A stretch of DNA of 50,180 bases from positions 1 to 50,180 of the forward strand of contig JACPCG010000090.1 in NCBI GenBank assembly GCA_016179925.1. The letters are read 5' to 3'. The translations under genes and the position numbers were made by a program. Shown here piece by piece: positions 24,434-38,997 of the stretch (position 1 is its first letter; each line of letters starts with the position of its first letter). This stretch comes from Candidatus Rokuibacteriota bacterium (GTDB lineage Bacteria; Methylomirabilota; Methylomirabilia; Rokubacteriales; CSP1-6). Under the pieces are notes generated by a model that had not been told where the DNA came from, ran no database searches, and saw only the letters and a list, made by a program, of their open reading frames with translations.

Positions 24434-26216
24434 TCACGCGCGATAGAGCGACTCGAGGACGTCCCGGTACTTCTCGGCGACGATCCGGCGCTTCACCTTC
24501 TGGGTCGGCGTGATCTCGCCCGCCTCCTCGCTGAGCTCGACCGGCAGGACGGCGAACTTCTTCACGCGCGCGTAGCTCTGCAGCTCCGCGTTCGTCGCCT
24601 GGACGATGCGCGCGACGCGGTCGAGCACCTTGGGGTGCCGGACGAGCTGGGGGTGATCGGCGACGAGGATCCCCTCGTCGCGCGCGAAGCTGACGACGGC
24701 CTGGGGATCGAGCGTCAGGAGCGCGACGGGATACGGGCGCCGGTCGCCGTACACCATCGCCTGGCTGATGAACGGATCGGCTCGCAGCATGTTTTCGACG
24801 AGCTGGGGCGCGACGTTGATCCCGCCCGAGGTCACGATCAGGTCCTTCTTCCGGTCGGTGATGTAGACGAACCCTTCCTCGTCGATGCGCCCGATGTCGC
24901 CCGTGCGGAACCAGCCGTCGGCGCCGAACGCCTCCGCCGTGGCCGCCGGCTGCTTCCAGTAGCCGCGCGTGGCGACGTTCGGGCCCCGGGCGAGGATCTC
25001 GCCGTCGGCGGCGATGCGGAGCTCGACCCCGGGGAGCGGCTGGCCGACCGAGCCGAACTTGAAGTGGTCGATGCGGTTGAAGGTCAGCGCGGGGCACGTC
25101 TCGGTGAGGCCGTACCCTTCGACGATCAGGACGCCGGCGGCGTGGAAGAACTCGGCGATCTCGCGAGGCAGCGGCGCGCCGCCCGAGACGGCGAACCGGA
25201 GCCGGCCGCCCAGCGCCGCGTGGAGCTTCGAGAAGACCAGGCGGTGGGCCAACCTGCGTTGGAGCGCGAGCCGGCGCGGGAGGGGCCGCCGCGCCTGCTC
25301 GAGCCGGGAGGCGCGCGTCCCGACCCCGAGCGCCCAGCGGAAGACCCGCCGCTTCGCGGCCGGGCCCGCGGCGACGTCGCCCAGGATCTTCGCGTGGACC
25401 TTCTCGAAGACGCGGGGGACGGCGAAGATGAAGTGCGGGCGCACCTCTTTCAGGTTGTCGGCGACACGGTCCAGGCTCTCGGCGAAGGCCGTGACGAGCC
25501 CGCGGTGGACGCCGATGAACGCCTCGAGCCGCGCGAAGGCATGCGCGAGCGGCAGGAACAGCAGGTGGACGTCGCCCGGCTCGATGCCCGGGATCCGCGC
25601 GACGGCGGCGAGCGCGGCCATGTGGTTTTGGTGGGTCTGGACGACGCCCTTCGGCTCGCCCGTGGTCCCGGACGTGTAGACGATCGTCGCCACGTCCTCG
25701 GCCGCGATCGAGGCCACCCGGTCGGCGAGCGAGGCCTTCAGCGCGCCGGCGTGCGCCCTGCCGAGCCGCCTCAGCTCCGCCCAGGTGAGAATGGGGGGCG
25801 CGTGAGCCTCGCCGCTCTCGATCACGACGAGCCCGGCGAGCCCCGGCATCCGGTCGCGCACCTCCAGCGCCTTCGCGAGCTGGGCCGCGTCCTCGACGAT
25901 CAGCGTGCGGGCCGCCGAGTCGTTGACGATGTACGCGATCTGCCCCGGCGTGTAGCTCGGGTAGATCGGGACCGTGAGGCATCCCGTCGAGAGGATCGCG
26001 AAGTCGGCCTGGACCCATTCCGCGCGGCTCCGCGAGAGGAGGGCCACCGCCTCCCCTGGCCGCCGGCCGAGGGCCAGGAGCCCCAGCGCCAGCTCGCGGA
26101 CGGTCTCGCCCACCCGGGACCAGGCGAGCTCCCGCCAGCGGCCCTCCGCCTTGATCAACTGTGCCGCACGGTCTCCGCCCGCCTCCACGCGGCTCCAGAA
26201 CATACGCGCGAGCGTC

Positions 26217-26227
<11 letters not shown>
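24434..26227 (-). CDS. Long-chain fatty acid CoA ligase (AMP-forming)
   Basis: 597 residues of the FadD/FAA1-type long-chain acyl-CoA synthetases. Motifs: VYTSGTTGEPKGVVQTHQNH (P-loop), HLLFLPLAHAFARLEAFIGV, VEGYGLTETCPALTFNR, GWFRTGDIGRIDEEGFVYIT, DRKKDLIVTSGGINVAPQLV and a C-terminal EAGEITPTQKVKRRIV with catalytic Lys. It activates fatty acids with ATP and CoA for beta-oxidation or lipid synthesis. ATG at 26227 overlaps the 3' end of the upstream HAD-ATPase gene by 11 bases, implying co-expression. Intact. Confidence 0.95.
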
Positions 26228-32634
<6,407 letters not shown>

Positions 32635-32840
32635 GTATGAAACACGTATGCGATCTCGATGCCAGACCGATGAGCGCCGAATCAGCCTGTTGGGGCGTTC
32701 ATACCCGCACGGATTGGGTCACGGCCGCCCCGGTGGTGCGATTCCGCCTCACCGGACGACTAGTCCGATCACCTCAGAACAACCGCCGGCGATCTTTTGG
32801 AACGTGGACATTTCGATGGTGCGGCTACACCCGGTTTCTC

Positions 32841-32856
32841 TGGCAACGACATTGCA
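32841..32856 (+). promoter_or_regulatory. Putative sigma54 promoter upstream of the mannose-1-P guanylyltransferase-like gene
   Basis: TGGCAACGACATTGCA has the GG-N10-GC spacing and most of the consensus TGGCACG-N4-TTGCA. Transcription would start near 32868, about 30 bases before the ATG at 32900. Match and position are seen; activity is inference and no enhancer-binding activator is in the window. Confidence 0.45.
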
Positions 32857-32899
32857 CCGTTCCCTCGTCACCGAGCCTCATCTTTTGGGGGGCGAAGCC

Positions 32900-33844
32900 A
32901 TGCGGCAAGCACGGCAGTGGCATCACCGGGAGCGCTGGGGGCTGATCCTCGCCGGAGGAGACGGGCTGAGACTTCGCCCGCTCACCCGGCTGATCGCGGG
33001 CGACGAGCGCCCGAAGCAATTCTGCTCCGTCCTGGCGCGGGAGAGCCTGCTCGAGCAGACCCGCCGTCGGGCCGCGCTCGCGATCCCGCCCGCCCGGACC
33101 CTCGTGGTGCTCACGCAGACCCACGAGCGCTATTACGCCCCGCTCGTCGCCGGCATGCCGCCGCACTGCGCGATCGTCCAGCCCGAGAACCGTGGGACCG
33201 CCGCCGCCATCCTGTATGGCGCACTGCGCATCGCCGCCACCGAGCCTTTGGGCGCGGTGGCCGTCCTGCCGTCCGATCACTACGTCTCGGATGACTCGGT
33301 GTTCATGGGCCATGTGGCGGCGGCGTTCTTGGCGGTCCGCGCGCGCCCCGAGCTGGTGGTGCTGCTCGGGATCACCCCCGAGAGCGCTGAAACGGAGTAC
33401 GGCTGGATCGAGCCGGCCGAGCCGATCCCGGGCAGCGCGCTCTGCCGGGTCGCCCGATTCTGGGAAAAGCCGGTGCCCCTGCTCGCGCGGGTGCTGCTGG
33501 AGCGGGGCTGCCTGTGGAACAGCTTCGTCATGGTCGCGCGCATTCCCGCGCTTCTCGCCATGATCCGGAGCGCTGCGCCCGACCTCGAGCGTGCCTTCAC
33601 GGCGGTCCAGCCGATGTTCGGGACAGCCGCCGAGAACGGAGCGGTTCGGGCGCTCTACCGGCACCTGGCACCGCTGAGCTTCTCCGACGACGTGCTCGCG
33701 ACCCGCCCGGCCAACCTGGCGGTGCTCCCGGTGGAGGGCGTGCGGTGGAGTGACTGGGGTCAGCCGAAACGCGTGATGCAGACACTCGGCCGCCTCGGGA
33801 TCGAGCCCGTGTGGGCCGAGCGTGCCGCCGCGCAACTCGCGTGA
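32900..33844 (+). CDS. Mannose-1-phosphate guanylyltransferase-like nucleotidyltransferase
   Basis: 314 residues. Starts MRQARQWHHRERWGLILAGG; the GDGLRLRPLTRLIAGDERPK block is the NTP-binding signature (G-G-x-G-x-R-L-x-P-L-T) with a catalytic Lys. Further motifs are PENRGTAAAILYGAL, VLPSDHYVSDDSVF, FWEKP and WNSFVMVARIPALL, all typical of ManC/GMP-type enzymes making GDP-mannose. It lacks the C-terminal isomerase domain of long ManC. ATG 32900 is chosen over the upstream-open frame because the GGGGGGCGAAGCC leader serves as a Shine-Dalgarno. Likely supplies nucleotide sugar for surface polysaccharide. Confidence 0.9.
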   Translation: MRQARQWHHRERWGLILAGGDGLRLRPLTRLIAGDERPKQFCSVLARESLLEQTRRRAALAIPPARTLVVLTQTHERYYAPLVAGMPPHCAIVQPENRGTAAAILYGALRIAATEPLGAVAVLPSDHYVSDDSVFMGHVAAAFLAVRARPELVVLLGITPESAETEYGWIEPAEPIPGSALCRVARFWEKPVPLLARVLLERGCLWNSFVMVARIPALLAMIRSAAPDLERAFTAVQPMFGTAAENGAVRALYRHLAPLSFSDDVLATRPANLAVLPVEGVRWSDWGQPKRVMQTLGRLGIEPVWAERAAAQLA

Positions 33845-33944
33845 TGGGAGGCCGCTGCGCGGCCAAGGGTGTAAGGCACGGCCCGACCGTCGGGCGCCGG
33901 ACCCTGGAAGGCGCCGCGACGGCAAAGGCACAAGGAGACCACCA

Positions 33945-34163
33945 ATGCTCAAGAACGAGGTCTACAACCTGATGGAGACGGGAACCGTGCTCTCGAAAGG
34001 GCTCCATCGCTACGGGACGTTCCTGAGAGATGCGCAGGACTGCCCGAACTGCCAGCAGATCTGGAACTACATGCGGCAGACCGACGAGGAGCAGCTCAAG
34101 CGGATCCTCAACCACCTGAAGCAGCATTTCGATAAGGAGGTCGAGCTCAGACTCACGGCCTGA
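33945..34163 (+). CDS. Small conserved-looking protein with CPNCQ motif
   Basis: 72 residues: MLKNEVYNLMETGTVLSKGL, then DCPNCQQIWNYMRQTDEEQL and HLKQHFDKEVELRLTA. Highly helical and charged, with a single CxxC. AAGGAG stands 9 bases before the ATG, so this start is preferred over the open frame from 33822. No family recognised; a redox or metal-binding regulatory peptide is possible. Confidence 0.7.
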   Translation: MLKNEVYNLMETGTVLSKGLHRYGTFLRDAQDCPNCQQIWNYMRQTDEEQLKRILNHLKQHFDKEVELRLTA

Positions 34164-34197
34164 CGCCCGTCAGGCGACAGCCGAGAAAGGAAGGATC

Positions 34198-34677
34198 ATG
34201 AAGACGATGTGTGCGATCGTGCTCGCCGCGGCGCTTCTGACCCTGCCGTCGGCGCCGACGGCGTTCGCGGCGGAGAAGTGTCCGCCCGAGGTCGCCGAAG
34301 CCAAGGCGATGCTCGCCAAGGCGACGGCCATCGCCAAGAAGCCGCTGGCTCGCGCCAAGGAGCCGCTGGCGCCCAAGACACTCGCCGCCGCCAAGCAGCA
34401 GGACGTGCAGGCCCCGCGCGGCCAGGACGTCCAGGCGCCGCGTGGTCAGGATGTGCAAGCGCCGCTCGGCCAGGACGTCCAGGCGCCGCGTGGTCAGGAC
34501 GTGCAGGCACCCCGCGGTCAGGATGTCCAGGCTCCACGCGCCAAGCAGCAGGACGTCCAGGCGCCGAGGCTCACGAAGGCCCGCAAGCTCGTGCGCGAGG
34601 CGGAGGCGGCGTGCAAGAAGGGCGACATGGCGCTCTCGGCCAGCAAGGCGAAAGCGGCCATGGAGCTCTTGAAGTAG
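34198..34677 (+). CDS. Secreted protein with QDVQAPRG octapeptide repeats
   Basis: 159 residues. A Sec signal peptide (MKTMCAIVLAAALLTLPSAP ... AFA) is followed by a helical segment rich in Ala/Lys, then six consecutive copies of the octapeptide QDVQAPRG (one copy has Leu for Arg), an AKQ interruption and a seventh copy. A C-terminal helical segment follows (KARKLVREAEAACKKGDMAL). The array is 24-bp tandem repeats at 34399-34569. AAGGAAGGATC before the ATG is a good Shine-Dalgarno. Exported to periplasm or outside. Function unknown; repeat length variation between strains is expected. Confidence 0.82.
   Translation: MKTMCAIVLAAALLTLPSAPTAFAAEKCPPEVAEAKAMLAKATAIAKKPLARAKEPLAPKTLAAAKQQDVQAPRGQDVQAPRGQDVQAPLGQDVQAPRGQDVQAPRGQDVQAPRAKQQDVQAPRLTKARKLVREAEAACKKGDMALSASKAKAAMELLK
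34399..34569 (+). repeat. 24-bp tandem repeat array encoding QDVQAPRG
   Basis: Six near-identical 24-bp units, a 9-bp interruption and a final partial unit, all in frame in the secreted repeat protein. Synonymous changes between copies (CAGGACGTG / CAGGATGTC) show the array is not brand-new and that the peptide is under selection. Confidence 0.9.
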
Positions 34678-34695
34678 GGGGAGAGGGGGCCCGCC

Positions 34696-35022
34696 GTGAA
34701 GGTCACGATCTCGGTCATCAAGGCTGACGTCGGGCCGGTGGCGATCAACACCGCGGTCGCGGGCCCGTACTGCCTGCCGTTGATCTCGTGCCTGGCCTTC
34801 TCGATGGACGCCGAGGGGCGCTTCACGACGGAGTACCTGGACGTCTTCGGCAACGTCGCGTGGGAGGCGACGCGGCTCAAGGTCCAGCGGAAGGCCGACG
34901 AGTGGCGGCGGCAGGGCTTCGTCGGCCCCACGATGGCCTCCCACGCCGAGCTCGCCTACACGGGCATCATGGACGCACTCGCCGCCCTCGACCTGGAGTT
35001 CGTCTCACGGAAGGAAGGCTGA
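34696..35022 (+). pseudogene. Archaeal-type FBP aldolase/phosphatase reduced by an in-frame internal deletion
   Basis: The first 13 residues, MKVTISVIKADVG, are the conserved N-terminus of the bifunctional fructose-1,6-bisphosphate aldolase/phosphatase family. The rest (CLAFSMDAEGRFTTEYLDVF, RRQGFVGPTMASHAELAYTG) matches only its C-terminal ~95 residues. About 260 central residues with the catalytic Mg2+ sites are absent, yet the frame is open. GTG 34696 is preceded by a GGGGAGAGGGGG leader. The 108-residue product cannot be an aldolase/phosphatase. Loss in the genome or collapse in assembly are alternatives. Confidence 0.72.
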
Positions 35023-35040
35023 CCGAAAGGAGATGCTCAG

Positions 35041-35478
35041 ATGATCGGACAAGTGTGCACGAAGCCCGTGGTCACCGTCTCGCCCGGGGCCACGGTCCAG
35101 GAGGCTGCCCGCCTCATGCAGCGGAAGAACGTCGGCGCGCTGGTCGTCGTCGGCAGCAGCCGGCCGCAGGGGATCCTGACCGACCGCGACATCGCCATGG
35201 CGGTGGTGGCCGAGGGCCGGGACCCGGCGACGCTCAGCGTGGGCGCCGTGATGCGGAAGAACCCGGCCGTGATCCGCGAGGATCGAGGGATCTTCGACGC
35301 CATCAAGCTGCTCAGCGCCAAGGGCGTCCGCCGGCTCCCCGTCGTGAGCCGGACGGGGAAGCTCACCGGCATCATCGCGCTCGACGACCTGCTCATGCTC
35401 CTCGGCACCGAGATGGGCCACGTCTCCCACGCGCTGTCGCGTGGGCTGGGGCGACCCAGACTGGCTCTCGCGAGCTGA
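35041..35478 (+). CDS. CBS domain pair protein
   Basis: 145 residues consisting of two CBS motifs: VCTKPVVTVSPGATVQEAAR with GILTDRDIAMAV, and VMRKNPAVIREDRGIFDAIK with RRLPVVSRTGKLTGIIALDD. Stand-alone CBS pairs bind AMP/ATP and sense energy charge. AAGGAG with 8-base spacing precedes the ATG. One of three CBS proteins in this window (also at 3127 and 40157). Confidence 0.93.
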   Translation: MIGQVCTKPVVTVSPGATVQEAARLMQRKNVGALVVVGSSRPQGILTDRDIAMAVVAEGRDPATLSVGAVMRKNPAVIREDRGIFDAIKLLSAKGVRRLPVVSRTGKLTGIIALDDLLMLLGTEMGHVSHALSRGLGRPRLALAS

Positions 35479-35488
35479 CGACGGCCTG

Positions 35489-35547
35489 CCGGTCGGCGGC
35501 CTTCCCGGGCGTCGGGCCCGGACGAGGCAATCCGGGCCGCCGACCGG
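35489..35547. terminator. Hairpin between convergent genes
   Basis: CCGGTCGGCGGCC (35489-35501) and GGCCGCCGACCGG (35535-35547) are perfect inverse complements, with a second small CCCGGGC...GCCCGG stem in the loop. It sits between the ends of the CBS gene (+) and the Mur ligase gene (-), consistent with a shared bidirectional terminator. There is no T-run, so strength is uncertain. Confidence 0.5.
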
Positions 35548-35569
35548 TCACATTGCACGGGTCGGGCGT

Positions 35570-36934
35570 TCAGCGGCGGACGCTTGCGAGCACGGCGCGC
35601 GCGAGGCGCGGAAGCTCTGGATCGCGCGCGCCCATGATGAGCACGGTGTCGCCGGCCCGTGCCTCGCTCACCACCCACCGGCGGGCGGCGTCGTAGTCGG
35701 GGGCGTAGCCGCAGCGCATGGCGGCCGGGAGGTCCTCCGCCAGCGTGCGGCTCGAGATGTCCTTCGCGACGGTGCCGCCGGCGTAGAAGATCTCGGCGTA
35801 GCAGAAGCGATCCTCCGGCCGGAGCAGCCCGGGGAGCAGCGCCCGCAGCTCATGGCGCAGGAAGCGCGCCGGGCCGAACCCGTGGGGCTGGAAGAGGGCG
35901 ACCACGCGCGGCGCACCGGCCTGCGCGGTGCTGACGGCCGCGCGGATCTTCTGGCCGTTGTGCGCGTAGTCGTCCACGACGCGGATGCCGCCCGTGGTCG
36001 TGCCGACGACCTCGAACCGCCGCGCCACGCCGGGGAACCGCGCGAGCAGATCCTCCACGGCGACGGCGTCGAGGCCCAGCTCGAGCGCCACCAGCGCGGC
36101 GGCCGCGGCATTTTCGAGGTTGTGGAGGCCGGGCTGCGGGACGTCGAGCGGCACCTCGCGGAACTCGAATCCCAGCACGCCCGTGGCACGGCCGGGGCCG
36201 GTGCGCGTGACCTGGAGCCGCGCCTCGGCGTCGGGCGCGGCGCCGTAGGTGAGGGGCTTGAACCGACGCAAGAGCGCGGCCGCCTCCGGGCACGCCGCGT
36301 TGACGAGGAGCCGGCCGCAAGATTCGGCGAAGGCCGTGAATTGCGGGCGAAGCGCATCCAGCTCGCCGTGGTCACGGCTGATGTTGTGCACGAGGCCGAG
36401 CGCGGGCCGATAGCCGGGGAGCGTGCCGTCGGACTCGCAGGCCTCGGCGACGACGGGCCCGGCGGCGGGCCCGGCGACGAAGCATCCGCCCGAGCCCTCG
36501 CCCACGAGCGCTGCGCCGCCGAGCACGGTGGCGGGCACGCCCGCCTCGCGCAGGAGCCAGCCCACCATGCCGACGATGGTGCTCTTGCCACTCGTGCCCG
36601 CGATGGCGACGCCCGGTCCGCCCGCGTTGACCACCTCGGCGAGGAGCTCGGGCCGGGACACGCACGGGAGGCCGAGCGCGCGCGCCGCGCGCATCTCGGG
36701 CGTGTCGGCCTCGACCGCCGCCGAATAGACGAAGCGGTGGATCGCGTGGGTCACGGCCGTTCCGTCGTGCGGGTGCAGCTCGATCCCCAACCCCCTGAGC
36801 CGCGCGACGAGCTCCGGGTTCTTGCCCTGATCGAGCGAGCGGTCAGAGCCCTGGACCGGATGGCCGCGCGCCCGCATCAGGCAGGCGAGGGGGTTCATGC
36901 CGGCGCCGGCGACGCCGGAGAAGTGATAGCGCAT
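35570..36934 (-). CDS. Mur ligase family protein (MurC/Mpl-like)
   Basis: 454 residues. An N-terminal UDP-binding domain (MRYHFSGVAGAGMNPLACLM, GSDRS) leads to an ATP loop GVAIAGTSGKSTIVGMVGWL, the central domain (NISRDHGE, YGAAPDAEARLQVT) and a C-terminal domain with DDYAHNGQKIRAAVS and IMGARDPELPRLARAVL. It adds L-Ala or a recycled tripeptide to UDP-MurNAc, or acts in a related cell-wall or capsule pathway. It stands alone rather than in a dcw cluster, which argues for an Mpl-like recycling role. The GTSGKS P-loop is the typical Mur variant. Confidence 0.85.
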   Translation of the reverse strand: MRYHFSGVAGAGMNPLACLMRARGHPVQGSDRSLDQGKNPELVARLRGLGIELHPHDGTAVTHAIHRFVYSAAVEADTPEMRAARALGLPCVSRPELLAEVVNAGGPGVAIAGTSGKSTIVGMVGWLLREAGVPATVLGGAALVGEGSGGCFVAGPAAGPVVAEACESDGTLPGYRPALGLVHNISRDHGELDALRPQFTAFAESCGRLLVNAACPEAAALLRRFKPLTYGAAPDAEARLQVTRTGPGRATGVLGFEFREVPLDVPQPGLHNLENAAAAALVALELGLDAVAVEDLLARFPGVARRFEVVGTTTGGIRVVDDYAHNGQKIRAAVSTAQAGAPRVVALFQPHGFGPARFLRHELRALLPGLLRPEDRFCYAEIFYAGGTVAKDISSRTLAEDLPAAMRCGYAPDYDAARRWVVSEARAGDTVLIMGARDPELPRLARAVLASVRR

Positions 36935-36976
36935 CGTGGTCAGCCTACCACCACCCTCCCGGAGCTCAGACGCTCC

Positions 36977-37750
36977 TCACAGCGCGCGCAAGCGGACGCG
37001 GAAGTCGACGTTCTCGCGCACCCATTTCCACAGGCGTGTCTGGTCGGCCGGCTCGAGCCCGGACGTGAGCTGATTGCGCCAGCCTTTCATCACCTCGGCC
37101 TCGGCCGTCCACAGCCTGACCCGCTGTCGCGGGACTCCCTTCCGCCACTGCTCCGCCACCTTGGGGCTTGGATACGTCAGCCGCAGGGTGAGGTTCCTCG
37201 ACAGGAACTCGAGCGGACCGAGGTCGATCTTCCCGTACATCTCCCGCGAGCCGGGTTTGACGTTCCGGATCGGCACGTCGGGAACGCCATCGGTCACGAG
37301 CAGCACCGTGATCGGGCTGAGGACGAGGTTGCGCTCCTTGGCGATCCGCGCCACCTGGGCGAAGAAGACGTTGAAGTCGGTGAGCGTGTCGGTGGATGGG
37401 AACCAGCCCTTGAGATCCGCTTCGATCTGCGCGATGTCCTTGCCCGTGAAGTCGAGCATCGGGTGAAAGGCCTTGGGCTCGCTCGCCTCCTTGCCCCCGA
37501 TGGCGGCGACGAACAGCTCTCGCGGCTGGCTGAGCCCGCCGAGGCCGTTGAGGTGGCCATAGAGGTAGTAGGCGAGGAAGCTGATGGCGTTGCCGTAATC
37601 CCCCGACTGGGTGAAGGACCCACTCGTGTCGACGCCGACGAACAGCGTCTCCCGCGACGCGTAGTGGGCCGCCGGTTGCGCCATGGCCGTCGTCGCGAGC
37701 AGAGTGACGGCGAACAGCGCGACGGTGAGCGAGCAGGCGCGGCGGCTCAC
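36977..37750 (-). CDS. Secreted von Willebrand factor A-like protein
   Basis: 257 residues. N-terminal signal peptide (RRACSLTVALFAVTLLATTA, cleavage after AMA) then LFVGVDTSGSFTQSGDYGNA, where DTSGS is a DxSxS metal-ion-dependent adhesion site. A second VWA landmark is TVLLVTDGVPDVPIRNV. GTG 37750 overlaps the stop of the upstream membrane protein (GTGA), so the two genes are coupled. Probably acts in the periplasm with that membrane protein. Specific role unknown. Confidence 0.8.
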   Translation of the reverse strand: MSRRACSLTVALFAVTLLATTAMAQPAAHYASRETLFVGVDTSGSFTQSGDYGNAISFLAYYLYGHLNGLGGLSQPRELFVAAIGGKEASEPKAFHPMLDFTGKDIAQIEADLKGWFPSTDTLTDFNVFFAQVARIAKERNLVLSPITVLLVTDGVPDVPIRNVKPGSREMYGKIDLGPLEFLSRNLTLRLTYPSPKVAEQWRKGVPRQRVRLWTAEAEVMKGWRNQLTSGLEPADQTRLWKWVRENVDFRVRLRAL

Positions 37751-38979
37751 AGGTTGCCCTGCCTTCTCGGCTGGAGGCGCATTGCGGCCAGGATCTCCCG
37801 CGCCTCCGTCACCTCCTTCAGGCTCTTGAACGGCAGGTTGAAGACCGGCCGGGCCGTCAGCAGGACCATCGCGAAGTTCAGCGCAACGGCGACGAGGTGC
37901 AGGACGGGCAGGGCGAGGTACTCGAGGAGCTGGTCGCTCTTCTCGTGGAGCCAGCCGATCTCGCGCTTGAAGTCCGCGAGCGGCGCATGCCACCAGGCGA
38001 GCCCGGGCTCCGGCTTCAGCGGTTGGCCCTCGGGGGCGGTCATCGGCTGCCGCGAGATGAAGGCGAGCAGCGGCGGCGTCCCGTACTGGCCGAACAGGAA
38101 CCACGTCATGCCACGGATGCCCACCCAGCCGAACGTCGCCACGCCCATCGTGAACCAGAGGCCGGGCCGGAACTTGTCCCCGGTCTGCTGGACGATCCAG
38201 GGCGTGACGGCGTCGACCAGCTCCCGGTAGAGGAACATGACCTCGAAGAACATGACGAAGAGTTCGACCAGGACGATCTGGACGATGAACTTGGACTCCC
38301 GCTTCTTGACCGCCTCAACGAGCGCCTGGATACACGCGAAGCTGCCCATGATCAAGAGCAGCAGGAAGAGCCACAGGAGCATCCCGGTCGCCCGCGGCAC
38401 CTGGTCCGTGCCGGCGAGATCGACCAGCACCTGCGACAGGGTCGGCATCAGCGTGTAGGTGAAGATCGTCGCCTCGAGCGCGCACCAGAAGAGCAGCATC
38501 ACGAAGGCGATCCATGGCACGCCGGGCCGGAAGTACCGGTCCGTCATCCGGCCGGTCACGGACAGCGGCAAGAGGACGAGCTGGCGGGCCGCCTCGAAGA
38601 CGAGCTTCACGGCGAGGTTGGCGAGCGTGACCAGCCAGCCGAACACGACGGCCCCCATCCGTACCACACCGACCCAGTACATCCAGGCCGCGCGGGCGGC
38701 GTCCCACCACGTCATCAGGAGGGTCGAGACGAACTCGACCCGCCGCGATCGGAACGGCAGCGTGTACACGGAGAGCGCCGTGCACCAGATGGCGACGAGG
38801 GCGAGGAGCACAGGGAGCAGGACGAAGACGTACTTCACCGCCGCGGCCCAGGCGGGCGAGGAGTCGAGGAAGAAGCCGAGCAGGATCTGCTGCAGGCGCG
38901 GAACCCAGGCGACCGGCGCCGCGGCCAGCTCGGCGAGGCCGCGCCACGCTTCCGGGAATGTGGCGATGATCCGATCCAT
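37747..38979 (-). CDS. Polytopic membrane protein of unknown function
   Basis: 410 residues with about eight hydrophobic segments (for example YVFVLLPVLLALVAIWCTAL, VPWIAFVMLLFWCALEATIF, LLWLFLLLLIMGSFACIQAL and FIVQIVLVELFVMFFEVMFL). The C-terminal helix ends with a charged tail rich in Arg/Glu. AAGGAGG lies 9 bases before the ATG at 38979. No family recognised. It precedes a VWA protein and follows a lytic transglycosylase on the same strand, suggesting an envelope complex. Interaction partners inferred from position only. Confidence 0.82.
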   Translation of the reverse strand: MDRIIATFPEAWRGLAELAAAPVAWVPRLQQILLGFFLDSSPAWAAAVKYVFVLLPVLLALVAIWCTALSVYTLPFRSRRVEFVSTLLMTWWDAARAAWMYWVGVVRMGAVVFGWLVTLANLAVKLVFEAARQLVLLPLSVTGRMTDRYFRPGVPWIAFVMLLFWCALEATIFTYTLMPTLSQVLVDLAGTDQVPRATGMLLWLFLLLLIMGSFACIQALVEAVKKRESKFIVQIVLVELFVMFFEVMFLYRELVDAVTPWIVQQTGDKFRPGLWFTMGVATFGWVGIRGMTWFLFGQYGTPPLLAFISRQPMTAPEGQPLKPEPGLAWWHAPLADFKREIGWLHEKSDQLLEYLALPVLHLVAVALNFAMVLLTARPVFNLPFKSLKEVTEAREILAAMRLQPRRQGNL

Positions 38980-38997
38980 AATGGGAGTCCTCCTTGG

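Noticed and set aside
34399-34569. 24-bp repeats resembling a CRISPR or VNTR non-coding array
   Set aside because: In frame within a signal-peptide protein with synonymous differences between copies.
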